This document shows positions 1-5,757 of a stretch of DNA of 6,097 bases, in pieces. The stretch lies in the NCBI GenBank assembly GCA_029777145.1, contig JAKOSS010000350.1:1-6097 (forward strand), in the 5' to 3' direction. The position numbers and the translations under genes were made by a program. This stretch comes from Acidobacteriota bacterium (GTDB lineage Bacteria; Acidobacteriota; Blastocatellia; Pyrinomonadales; Pyrinomonadaceae). The number at the start of each line of letters is the position of its first letter. The stretch's first letter is position 1. The notes beneath the pieces are model-generated. The model worked only from the letters and a program-made list of their open reading frames with translations, did no database searches and was not told the DNA's origin.

Positions 1-786
1 CATTTTTTGCCATCGGAGATCATTTCGTGGCTCACGGCGAAGGGCAAGGTCGATTTTCCGCAGGCGATCATCGTCACCGATTTCGACGCCCACGCGATGT
101 GGCTTTGCCGCAACTACGCGATGTACTTCGTGGCGCTCGAAGAAACTCGGATTCATCTCGAAAAAACGGGGATCGACCCCGCGAAGATCCGCGTCACGGG
201 AATTCCGATCGATCCGGTATTCGCGGAGTCCCGCGATCAGATCGAAATGCGGCGCGAGCTTGGGCTCGACGCGGACCGCCTGACGATCATGGTCTCCGCC
301 GGCGGCTTCGGGGTCGGCAAGATCGAACCGCTGCTGCGAGCGCTGAGCGAACTGCAGACTCGATCACAGGTCGTCGCGATCTGCGGGCGCAATGATGAAT
401 TGCGGGCAAGGCTCGCCGCCTACGCGAATGCCGAACTCAAGAGCGAACGGGTGCAATTTCATCCGATCGGGTTCACGACCGAAATGGACAAATATATGTC
501 TGCATCCGATCTCATCGTCGGGAAACCCGGCGGACTGACCATGTCGGAGGCGCTCGCGAAAGGCCTGATCTTCTGCGTCGTGAATCCGATCCCCGGACAA
601 GAGGAACGCAATTCCGATCATCTTCTCGAAGAAGGCTGCGCGATCCGGTGCAACAATCTTCCGGCGCTGGCATTCAAGATCGACAAACTTGCGGGCGATC
701 CGGATCGATTTTCCGCGATGCGCCGGAATGCGCTTCGCCTCGCGCGCCCGAACTCGGCGATCGACATCGCGTCGGCACTGATTTGA
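1..786 (+). CDS. MGDG-synthase/MurG-like glycosyltransferase (5'-truncated by window edge)
   Basis: The reading frame is open from base 1 and ends at TGA 784-786, giving 261 codons of a protein that is usually about 380-400 residues. The start lies upstream; the in-frame TTG at 7 is not a credible start, because the HFLPSE that spans it matches the conserved N-domain motif of the MGDG synthase family. Visible motifs, by window codon: VTDFDAH (25-31), TGIPIDPVF (66-74, the hinge into the C-terminal Rossmann domain), GGFGVGK (about 100-106), GKPGGLTMSEA (174-184) and PGQEERN (198-204). The last two form the nucleotide-sugar pocket in GT28-type enzymes. The family transfers a sugar from a UDP-sugar to diacylglycerol on the inner face of the cytoplasmic membrane. 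Donor and acceptor here are not readable from sequence. MurG is less likely, because the VTDFDAH and PGQEERN forms fit the MGDG/UgtP group better. Confidence 0.88.
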   Translation, partial: HFLPSEIISWLTAKGKVDFPQAIIVTDFDAHAMWLCRNYAMYFVALEETRIHLEKTGIDPAKIRVTGIPIDPVFAESRDQIEMRRELGLDADRLTIMVSAGGFGVGKIEPLLRALSELQTRSQVVAICGRNDELRARLAAYANAELKSERVQFHPIGFTTEMDKYMSASDLIVGKPGGLTMSEALAKGLIFCVVNPIPGQEERNSDHLLEEGCAIRCNNLPALAFKIDKLAGDPDRFSAMRRNALRLARPNSAIDIASALI

Positions 787-916
787 TTTCCGATTAATTC
801 CGACTTTCGCGATGCCTTCCGCGTCTAAACACTGTGCGCCGGAACGACCGGCTACGCGGCCGGGGCGACGTTTGATAAGATTCTCGTGCGAAAGCGTACC
901 TTGAGAACACGAGTTG

Positions 917-1495
917 ATGTTGCAAAGCTTAACGGATGAACAGTTGGTCGAATTGGCTGTTTCAGAGGATTCGGATGCATTCGGCGAGATCGTTAAACGT
1001 TGGGAGCGCAAGATGTTCGCGCTCTGCTACGGTATGCTCGGCCGCGAAGACGAAGCCCGTGACGCCGTCCAGGAATCGTTCATTTCGGCGTACCGTAACC
1101 TAAGCAACTTCCGCGGCGACGCAAAGGTCTCGTCGTGGCTTCACCGGATCGCGGTGAACCAATGTTTGACAAGGAAGCGACGGACAAAGACGCGATCGGA
1201 AACCTATATCGATGACGATGATGGCTCCGAGGACGCTTATTTTGTGGCGCCGGCCGAAAAATCGCCGTCACGTTCGATCGAGCAAAACGAGCGGACACGG
1301 CTCGTCAGACAGGCGGTGCAAACGCTGCCCACGGAACTGAAGGAAGTGATCGTCATGAAGGAGTTTCAGGAGATGACGTTCCAACAGATGTCGGAGGTTC
1401 TCGATCTGCCGTTGAGCACGGTCAAGAGCCGGCTTTACACGGCGTTGAAGCAATTGCGGATGAAACTCGAAAAGGTGTCGCTTGAGGTCATATGA
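917..1495 (+). CDS. ECF-family RNA polymerase sigma-70 factor (RpoE-like)
   Basis: This 192-residue protein has the usual length and layout of an extracytoplasmic-function sigma factor. Region 2 spans about residues 20-90, with DEARDAVQESFISAYRNL (45-62, the core-binding and -10 melting part) and FRGDAKVSSWLHRIAVN (65-81). A linker (about 91-130) carries the acidic run DDDDGSED. Region 4 spans about 132-184, with a helix-turn-helix at 153-181 (MTFQQMSEVLDLPLSTVKSR) that reads the -35 element. Only regions 2 and 4 are present, as expected for ECF factors. ATG 917 is chosen over the adjacent TTG 914; a weak GAGA (903-906) lies 10 bases upstream. The stop codon overlaps the start of the anti-sigma gene, so the two are almost certainly co-translated. 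Which promoters it recognises, and whether it regulates its own operon, cannot be seen here. Confidence 0.95.
   Translation: MLQSLTDEQLVELAVSEDSDAFGEIVKRWERKMFALCYGMLGREDEARDAVQESFISAYRNLSNFRGDAKVSSWLHRIAVNQCLTRKRRTKTRSETYIDDDDGSEDAYFVAPAEKSPSRSIEQNERTRLVRQAVQTLPTELKEVIVMKEFQEMTFQQMSEVLDLPLSTVKSRLYTALKQLRMKLEKVSLEVI
1484..1488 (+). promoter_or_regulatory. Ribosome binding site of the anti-sigma gene, inside the sigma coding region
   Basis: GAGGT sits 3 bases before ATG 1492 and lies within the last codons of the sigma gene. With the ATGA overlap (ATG 1492-1494, sigma stop TGA 1493-1495), this points to translational coupling that would keep sigma and anti-sigma near equal amounts. Confidence 0.6.
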
Positions 1496-2217
1496 CAAAT
1501 TTCCCCAACAAGTTTACACAGGAAGCCGATTGCGGGTTCGCGGCGGACGTTCTCTCGTATCTCTACGGTGAACTTCCGGCGAACGAAACGGCGACGGTCG
1601 AGTCGCACCTTCGCGAATGCGTCGGATGTGCGGCCGAAGCGGAATCGTTCGCGGCGCTGCGCAGTTCGATAGCTGATTGGAAGCACGAGTTCGATCTGAT
1701 GCCGACTCCGCCGATCCGGGTCGATGAACGGCAATCCGTCGCGCCGGCCGTTCCGTCGACCTCGATCTTCGATGCGATCCGGGCGTTTCTCGCGGGCTTC
1801 CCGACGCTAGCCGCGACATCGGCCGCAGCTTTGCTCATCGCCGGCTTCGGAGCTTTCTATCTACTGACGCTCGACCGCGACAACGACGTCGCCGAAACGA
1901 GCCAAAACCGTCCGAAGGCATCGCCAACGACCAAATCGACGCCGGCGGCGAAATCCGAACCGGTCGACACGACCGCCGCGGTCACGAATGTCCCGGCAAA
2001 GACGACCGAGGCGCCGGCCGACGTCAAGCCGGTCAAAACCGCTGAACGTCAGCCAAGGTCGACGCCTGATAAGACGCCGCGCACCAACAATCGCAAAACA
2101 AACGTCAATCCGCCGAAGGACGACCGGGCACAGGCCCCGACGCTGATCGACGAGAACGGTGACGAAGACGACACGCTGCGGCTCGCGGACCTGTTCGACG
2201 AGATCGGCAGCGAATAA
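1492..2217 (+). CDS. Membrane-anchored zinc-finger anti-sigma factor
   Basis: A 241-residue single-pass membrane protein. The N-terminal domain (about 10-60) carries the anti-sigma zinc-finger motif H39-x3-C43-x2-C46, with Cys14 upstream as a possible fourth ligand. This ZAS/zf-HC2 fold binds the sigma factor in the cytoplasm. Residues about 105-126 (TLAATSAAALLIAGFGAFYLL) form one transmembrane helix. The rest is probably periplasmic: 129-217 is low-complexity and rich in Pro, Thr, Ala, Lys and Asp, and 218-241 is highly acidic (10 Asp/Glu against one Arg). The start overlaps the sigma stop by four bases, the classic arrangement of a cognate pair. In this family the sigma factor is released when the anti-sigma is cleaved or changes shape on envelope stress. 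The acidic tail belongs to no domain I recognise and could be a sensing or docking segment. Confidence 0.92.
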   Translation: MTNFPNKFTQEADCGFAADVLSYLYGELPANETATVESHLRECVGCAAEAESFAALRSSIADWKHEFDLMPTPPIRVDERQSVAPAVPSTSIFDAIRAFLAGFPTLAATSAAALLIAGFGAFYLLTLDRDNDVAETSQNRPKASPTTKSTPAAKSEPVDTTAAVTNVPAKTTEAPADVKPVKTAERQPRSTPDKTPRTNNRKTNVNPPKDDRAQAPTLIDENGDEDDTLRLADLFDEIGSE

Positions 2218-2240
2218 TTTGGTTTTTATCGGATACCAAG

Positions 2241-2753
2241 ATGAAACGAACACTCATTGAACGCATCATTCCCCTACTGGTCGCTGTTTTGCTCCTGTCG
2301 GTCGCCGCTTTGGCGCAGGACGAGACGCCGCAGCCGACGCCCGCAAACGTCCGTCCGAACCAGCAGATTCGGATAATGCGTGAACTCAATCTGACGCCGG
2401 ATCAGGTTCAGCAGATCCGGCGGATCAACGTCGAACGAAAGCCGTTGATGCAGCAGGCGCAGATGAAGCTCCGGCAGGCGAACCGCGCCCTCGACGCCGC
2501 GATCTACGCCGACGACGCGAACGAAGAGATGATCCGCGAGCGGGTCAAGGACGTCTCGCTGGCACAGGCCGAGGTTACACGGGTCAAGACGTTTACCGAG
2601 GTTTTGATCCGGAAGGTACTGTCACCCGAACAACTTGCGAGGTTCCGGGAACTTCGCGAGCGGATGATGCAGCGACAGGAGCAGATCAAGGACCAGCCGG
2701 TGCGCCCGATCGACAGATTGCGCAACCGACAGAACAGAAATCCCGTGAACTGA
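2241..2753 (+). CDS. Secreted Spy/CpxP-like (LTxxQ) periplasmic protein
   Basis: A 170-residue protein with a clear Sec signal peptide: KR at the start, a hydrophobic core at 9-24, and a likely cleavage site after ALA (residue 25, before QDE). There is no lipobox Cys. The mature part is predicted to be almost entirely helical and has two LTxxQ-type motifs, LTPDQ (51-55) and LSPEQ (127-131), about 76 residues apart, as in Spy, CpxP and related chaperones or stress sensors. The protein is basic (about 22 Arg and 6 Lys against 20 acidic residues after the signal peptide) and has no His and no Cys, which argues against metal binding of the CnrX or ZraP type. It begins 23 bases after the anti-sigma gene and is followed by a terminator, so it is the last gene of that operon. 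It may be a periplasmic modulator of the anti-sigma or a chaperone; the role is inferred. The RBS is weak (GGAT 2231-2234). Confidence 0.85.
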   Translation: MKRTLIERIIPLLVAVLLLSVAALAQDETPQPTPANVRPNQQIRIMRELNLTPDQVQQIRRINVERKPLMQQAQMKLRQANRALDAAIYADDANEEMIRERVKDVSLAQAEVTRVKTFTEVLIRKVLSPEQLARFRELRERMMQRQEQIKDQPVRPIDRLRNRQNRNPVN

Positions 2754-2782
2754 GACGCTTTGTCATTTCTTTGCCGATAGTT

Positions 2783-2814
2783 AGCCGATTTCAACGAAGT
2801 CGGCTTTTTTGTTT
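2783..2814 (+). terminator. Intrinsic terminator of the sigma/anti-sigma/Spy-like operon
   Basis: A 10-bp stem (2783-2792 pairing with 2796-2805, one T-G wobble, sequence AGCCGATTTC) closes over the loop AAC and runs into a T-tract (TTTTTTGTTT, 2805-2814). It lies 29 bases after the Spy-like stop codon. No matching A-tract is seen on its left side, so it looks one-directional. Confidence 0.9.
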
Positions 2815-2840
2815 GTCGTTTGTCGCGGGTTCGTTGTAAT
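2813..2840 (+). promoter_or_regulatory. Candidate sigma-70 promoter of the mla operon
   Basis: TTGTCG (2813-2818, 4/6 to the -35 consensus) and TGTAAT (2835-2840, 5/6 to the -10 consensus) are separated by 16 bases. Transcription would start near 2847, some 19 bases before the mlaE ATG. It lies directly behind the terminator, where a new promoter is needed. The -35 box sits in a perfect 7-bp tandem duplication (TTTGTCG at 2812-2818 and 2819-2825), which may be chance. Confidence 0.4.
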
Positions 2841-2865
2841 CTTGGCACAAGTTGATTTTCGGCCA

Positions 2866-3636
2866 ATGAATCCGCTCAAGAAATTCCTGTTCGAACTTCA
2901 GGAGATCAGCATTCTTTCGTTCGGAGCGCTGATGGCCTTGTTCACGAAACCGCGATATATCCCCGAGACCATCAAGCAGATGGACCTCGTGGGCGTCGGG
3001 TCGTTGCCGATCGTCATCCTGACCGGCTTCTTCACCGGCGGCGTCCTCGTTCTTCAAACCTTTCCGACGCTTTCGTATTACAGCGCCCAAGGACAGGCCG
3101 GTGAAGCCGTGGCAACGGCGCTGGTGCGTGAACTCGGTCCCGTTCTGTGCGCGCTCATGGTTTCGGGGCGGATCGGATCCGCGATCTCGGCGGAGCTGGG
3201 ATCGATGGTCGTGTCGCAGCAGATCGACGCAATGCGGGCGCTCGGAACAGATCCGGTGCGAAAGCTCGTCGCGCCGCGAATCGTCGCTCTGATCCTGCTT
3301 TTGCCGCTGCTTACCGTCGCGGCCGACGTCTTCGGCATCATCGGCGGCGGCGTCATTGCGTCGAGCATATACAATCAGGACACGAACGTGTTCATTACGT
3401 CGGTACGCAACGGCATCGAGACCCAGGACATTCTCGGTGGCGTCATCAAACCCGTCTTCTTCGGACTAATCATCGGCGGAGTCTCATGCTACCGGGGACT
3501 GAGCACACGCGGCGGAACGGTCGGCGTCGGGCTTTCGACGACAAGCGCCGTCGTGCAGGGCTCGATCGTCGTCATTGTTTTTGACTTTTTCCTTTCAAAG
3601 GCGCTCCAGACGATTCTCGACTTGGGAAGGATCTAA
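2866..3636 (+). CDS. mlaE: MlaE-type ABC transporter permease (lipid transport)
   Basis: A 256-residue integral membrane protein, close to the usual length of about 260 for the MlaE permease family. The family signature is complete: RELGPVL (88-94), SGRIGSAISAELGSM (100-114) and QIDAMRALGTDP (119-130), a cytoplasmic loop known to contact the MlaF ATPase. Hydrophobic segments at about 46-66, 91-108, 135-160, 190-215 and 225-250 fit five membrane helices; the amphipathic N-terminus (1-25) fits the interfacial helix of the family. ATG 2866 (MNPLKKFL) is chosen. The frame extends upstream to a TTG at 2809, but that lies in the terminator T-tract. No good RBS precedes 2866. MlaE dimerises in the inner membrane and, with MlaF and MlaD, moves phospholipids between inner membrane and periplasm. 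mlaF follows after 24 bases. Confidence 0.95.
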   Translation: MNPLKKFLFELQEISILSFGALMALFTKPRYIPETIKQMDLVGVGSLPIVILTGFFTGGVLVLQTFPTLSYYSAQGQAGEAVATALVRELGPVLCALMVSGRIGSAISAELGSMVVSQQIDAMRALGTDPVRKLVAPRIVALILLLPLLTVAADVFGIIGGGVIASSIYNQDTNVFITSVRNGIETQDILGGVIKPVFFGLIIGGVSCYRGLSTRGGTVGVGLSTTSAVVQGSIVVIVFDFFLSKALQTILDLGRI

Positions 3637-3646
3637 CTCTTATAAT
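3617..3646 (+). promoter_or_regulatory. Possible internal promoter before mlaF
   Basis: An exact TATAAT (3641-3646) lies in the 24-base gap between mlaE and mlaF, with TCGACT (3617-3622, 4/6 to TTGACA) 18 bases upstream. Transcription would start near 3653, only 8 bases before ATG 3661. It could give extra mlaF and mlaD mRNA, but an AT-rich gap in a GC-rich genome can produce such a match by chance. Confidence 0.35.
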
Positions 3647-3660
3647 AGTCAGACTTTGTT

Positions 3661-4542
3661 ATGCAGGCTTCGCCCCAAGACTTTGCAGAAAATCCGGAGC
3701 AGCAGGACTTTTTGCAGCCGATGGACCGCACTGACCGGATGATCCCGGCGATCGAGTTTCGCGACGTCGAGCTTTCGTTCGACGACAAAAAGATCCTCGA
3801 CGGTGTAAGTTTCGAGGTCCGGAAGGGCGAGACCAAGATTATTCTGGGTCGTTCGGGCGGCGGCAAATCGACGATTATCAGGCTGATTCTCGGCCTGCTC
3901 AAACCTGATTCCGGCCAAATTCTCGTCGACGGTGAGGACATCACCGCATACAGCGAAAAGGAAATGATGTCCGTACGTCAGCATGTCGGGATGGTCTTTC
4001 AGGAAGGAGCGCTGTTCGATTCCCTTTCCGTTTACGAGAACGTTGCTTACCGGCTGCACGAGCAGCACGTCGACGAGGAAACGGTCGAAAAAGAAGTACG
4101 GCGGATGCTCCGATTCGTCGATCTCGAGGAAGCGATCGACAAGATGCCGATCGAGCTTTCGGGCGGAATGAGGCGCCGCGTCGGCATCGCCCGCGCGCTG
4201 GTCGGCGATCCGACGATCGTGATGTTTGACGAACCGACCGCAGGACTCGACCCTCCGACCGCTCGGACGATCTGCGAATTGGCAATCAAACTCCGCGATC
4301 TCGAGGACGTTTCGTCGATCTTCGTAACTCACGAGATGAACAATCTCGACTACCTGAGTTCCGAATATGCGACCGTCGATGAAGATGGAAATGTGAACTT
4401 CGAAGAAGAAGGCGAGAAGATCTGCATGATCAATACGCGCGTCATGATGCTGCGTGACGGCAAGATAATTTTCAGCGGCTCGGATGAGGAATTGCGACGG
4501 ACACAAGATCCGTACATTCTCCGCTTTATCCGAGGAAAGTAG
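3661..4542 (+). CDS. mlaF: MlaF-type ABC transporter ATPase (lipid transport)
   Basis: A 293-residue nucleotide-binding subunit with every ABC motif, numbered from ATG 3661: Walker [10 protein letters not shown] (63-71), Q-loop Gln114, signature LSGGM (166-170), Walker B IVMFDE (186-191), D-loop GLD (195-197) and H-loop His224. It powers lipid movement through the MlaE dimer on the cytoplasmic side. The start is uncertain. ATG 3661 has no RBS; ATG 3721 (M21) has AGGA at 3704-3707, and ATG 3739 (M27) gives the N-terminus typical of the family just before [10 protein letters not shown]. Residues 1-26 are polar and may be untranslated. Between the H-loop and the last strand ([14 protein letters not shown], 260-273) lies a segment of about 30 residues (229-258), some 20 longer than in typical MlaF proteins and rich in Glu/Asp. 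mlaD follows after 9 bases. Confidence 0.95.
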   Translation: MQASPQDFAENPEQQDFLQPMDRTDRMIPAIEFRDVELSFDDKKILDGVSFEVRKGETKIILGRSGGGKSTIIRLILGLLKPDSGQILVDGEDITAYSEKEMMSVRQHVGMVFQEGALFDSLSVYENVAYRLHEQHVDEETVEKEVRRMLRFVDLEEAIDKMPIELSGGMRRRVGIARALVGDPTIVMFDEPTAGLDPPTARTICELAIKLRDLEDVSSIFVTHEMNNLDYLSSEYATVDEDGNVNFEEEGEKICMINTRVMMLRDGKIIFSGSDEELRRTQDPYILRFIRGK

Positions 4543-4551
4543 GCAAAGACT

Positions 4552-5757
4552 ATGGCACGAACCCAAAAGAATCTGACCTTGAGCCAGCTTCGCGTCGGAA
4601 TCTTCATTCTCTTCGGACTGCTGGTCCTGGCGTTCCTGATCCTGAACTCGACGGGTGATTTCAACCCGTTCGAAAAGAAACTGCGGATCAAGGCGAGGTT
4701 CGCGGCCGCTGACGGACTGCGTGCCGGATCCGAAGTTCAGCTTGCGGGAGTCAACATCGGCAAGGTCGAGGAAGTCGTGCTGCTTCCGCCTGAAAGTCCG
4801 GAAGATTTCAAGATCGAAGCGATCATGGCCGTCAGCCGCGAGCTTTACGGACGCCCGATCACGGAACGCATCCGGACCGATTCGACGGCGCAGCTTGTGT
4901 CGACGTCGGTTCTCGCCAACGACAAGCTGATCAACATTTCGCCGGGTTCGCAAAAGGGTCAACCCGTCGGCGAGAACGACATTCTCGAATCGAAGGAAGC
5001 GATCTCGATCAATCAGTTGACTCAGACCGGGAACGATCTCTTGCAGCAGATCAACCGGCTTGCGACGCCGACCAACGAAATCCTCAACAAGGCGAATCAG
5101 GGCGAGGGCACGCTCGGTCAGATTATCAACAACGATCAGCTTTACCAGAGTCTCGATTCAACCATCGGCGAAGCGAAGCTGACGATGCTCAAACTTCAGA
5201 ACACGCTCGACAGCGTCAATAAGGGCGACGGCAGCGCCGGCAAATTTGTCCGCGACCCCGAACTTTATGACAGTCTGAAAGAGACTGTCTCGCAGCTTGA
5301 GGCGATCTCGAAAGAGATCCGCGAAGGGAAAGGTACCGCCGGAAAGTTCGTGACCGACGAGGCCCTGTACAACGAGACCAAGGCGGCGATCGCGGATCTG
5401 CGTGTTTCAGTCGGAAAGATCGGCTCGATCGCCGATGATTTCAAGGAAATCTCAACAAATCTGCGTGAGGGCCGCGGAACGGCCGGAAAGCTGCTCAAAG
5501 ACGACAAGCTTTACGACGACGTTCAGAGCACGCTGTCGAAATTCAGTTCGACGGCCGAAAAACTCGACGGGATCCTCGCCGACGCCCGCGCCGGCAAGGG
5601 CACGATCGGAAAACTCGTCACCGACGAAACGCTTTACAACAACATGAACCAGACGATGTCGAACGTGAACCAGTTCTCGAGCGAGAGCACGAAGCTGCTT
5701 TACGACTTCCGGCAGAATCCTAAAAAGTTCCTGACGATCAAGTTCAAGCTCTTTTGA
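4552..5757 (+). CDS. mlaD: MlaD-like MCE-domain lipid-binding protein with long repetitive helical tail
   Basis: A 401-residue protein, about twice as long as E. coli MlaD. It has a single N-terminal membrane anchor (about 14-34), one MCE domain (about 44-133, with GLRAGSEVQLAGVNIGKV at 55-72 and a hydrophobic pore-loop region TSVLANDKLINI at 118-129), and then about 265 residues of mostly helical sequence. That tail holds five glycine-loop repeats (G-x-G-T/S-x-G...D-x-x-LY) and ends in RQNPKKFLTIKFKLF, resembling the NPKK-Y/F-L ending I recall in MCE proteins of Bacteroidota and Acidobacteriota. MCE proteins form hexameric rings that carry lipids through the periplasm; the long tail probably builds a helical tube or bridge, as in PqiB or Mce systems. 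GAGGAAAG (4532-4539) lies 12 bases before the ATG. No mlaC or mlaB is in the window. The stop codon touches the downstream heptamer array. Confidence 0.93.
   Translation: MARTQKNLTLSQLRVGIFILFGLLVLAFLILNSTGDFNPFEKKLRIKARFAAADGLRAGSEVQLAGVNIGKVEEVVLLPPESPEDFKIEAIMAVSRELYGRPITERIRTDSTAQLVSTSVLANDKLINISPGSQKGQPVGENDILESKEAISINQLTQTGNDLLQQINRLATPTNEILNKANQGEGTLGQIINNDQLYQSLDSTIGEAKLTMLKLQNTLDSVNKGDGSAGKFVRDPELYDSLKETVSQLEAISKEIREGKGTAGKFVTDEALYNETKAAIADLRVSVGKIGSIADDFKEISTNLREGRGTAGKLLKDDKLYDDVQSTLSKFSSTAEKLDGILADARAGKGTIGKLVTDETLYNNMNQTMSNVNQFSSESTKLLYDFRQNPKKFLTIKFKLF
5101..5646 (+). repeat. Five degenerate protein repeats in the MlaD tail
   Basis: Repeat cores begin at MlaD residues 184 (GEGTLGQIINNDQLY), 225 (GDGSAGKFVRDPELY), 259 (GKGTAGKFVTDEALY), 307 (GRGTAGKLLKDDKLY) and 348 (GKGTIGKLVTDETLY). 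Each core is followed by an amphipathic helical stretch of variable length. The start-to-start spacings are 41, 34, 48 and 41 residues. The repeats are clear in protein but diverged in DNA, so this is an old, selected duplication rather than a recent expansion. Confidence 0.9.

Noticed and set aside
848..863. CCGGC/GCCGG hairpin as a terminator after the glycosyltransferase
   Set aside because: The stem is only 5 bp and no T-tract follows.
841..872. GGAAC (841-845) as an ECF-type -35 for autoregulation of the sigma operon
   Set aside because: The nearest CGTT (869-872) is 23 bases away, whereas ECF promoters usually have 16-17, and no better -10 partner is seen.
871..881. TTTGATAAGAT as a sigma-70 -10 region upstream of the sigma gene
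   Set aside because: The match is only 4/6 and there is no -35-like sequence at 16-18 bases upstream. A promoter must exist nearby or upstream, but I cannot place it.
364..1011. A 215-codon open frame on the - strand over the glycosyltransferase end and the sigma start
   Set aside because: It overlaps two well-supported genes and spans their intergenic gap, with an Arg-rich translation and no motif.
2809..2865. Upstream extension of mlaE to TTG 2809
   Set aside because: The start would lie in the terminator T-tract, before the likely transcription start, and the added residues are not part of the MlaE family N-terminus.
3649..4962. A 437-codon open frame on the - strand opposite mlaF and the start of mlaD
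   Set aside because: Both + strand genes carry full family motifs. The - strand translation has no recognisable domain and is very rich in Arg and Asp, as is usual for the antisense of GC-rich codons.
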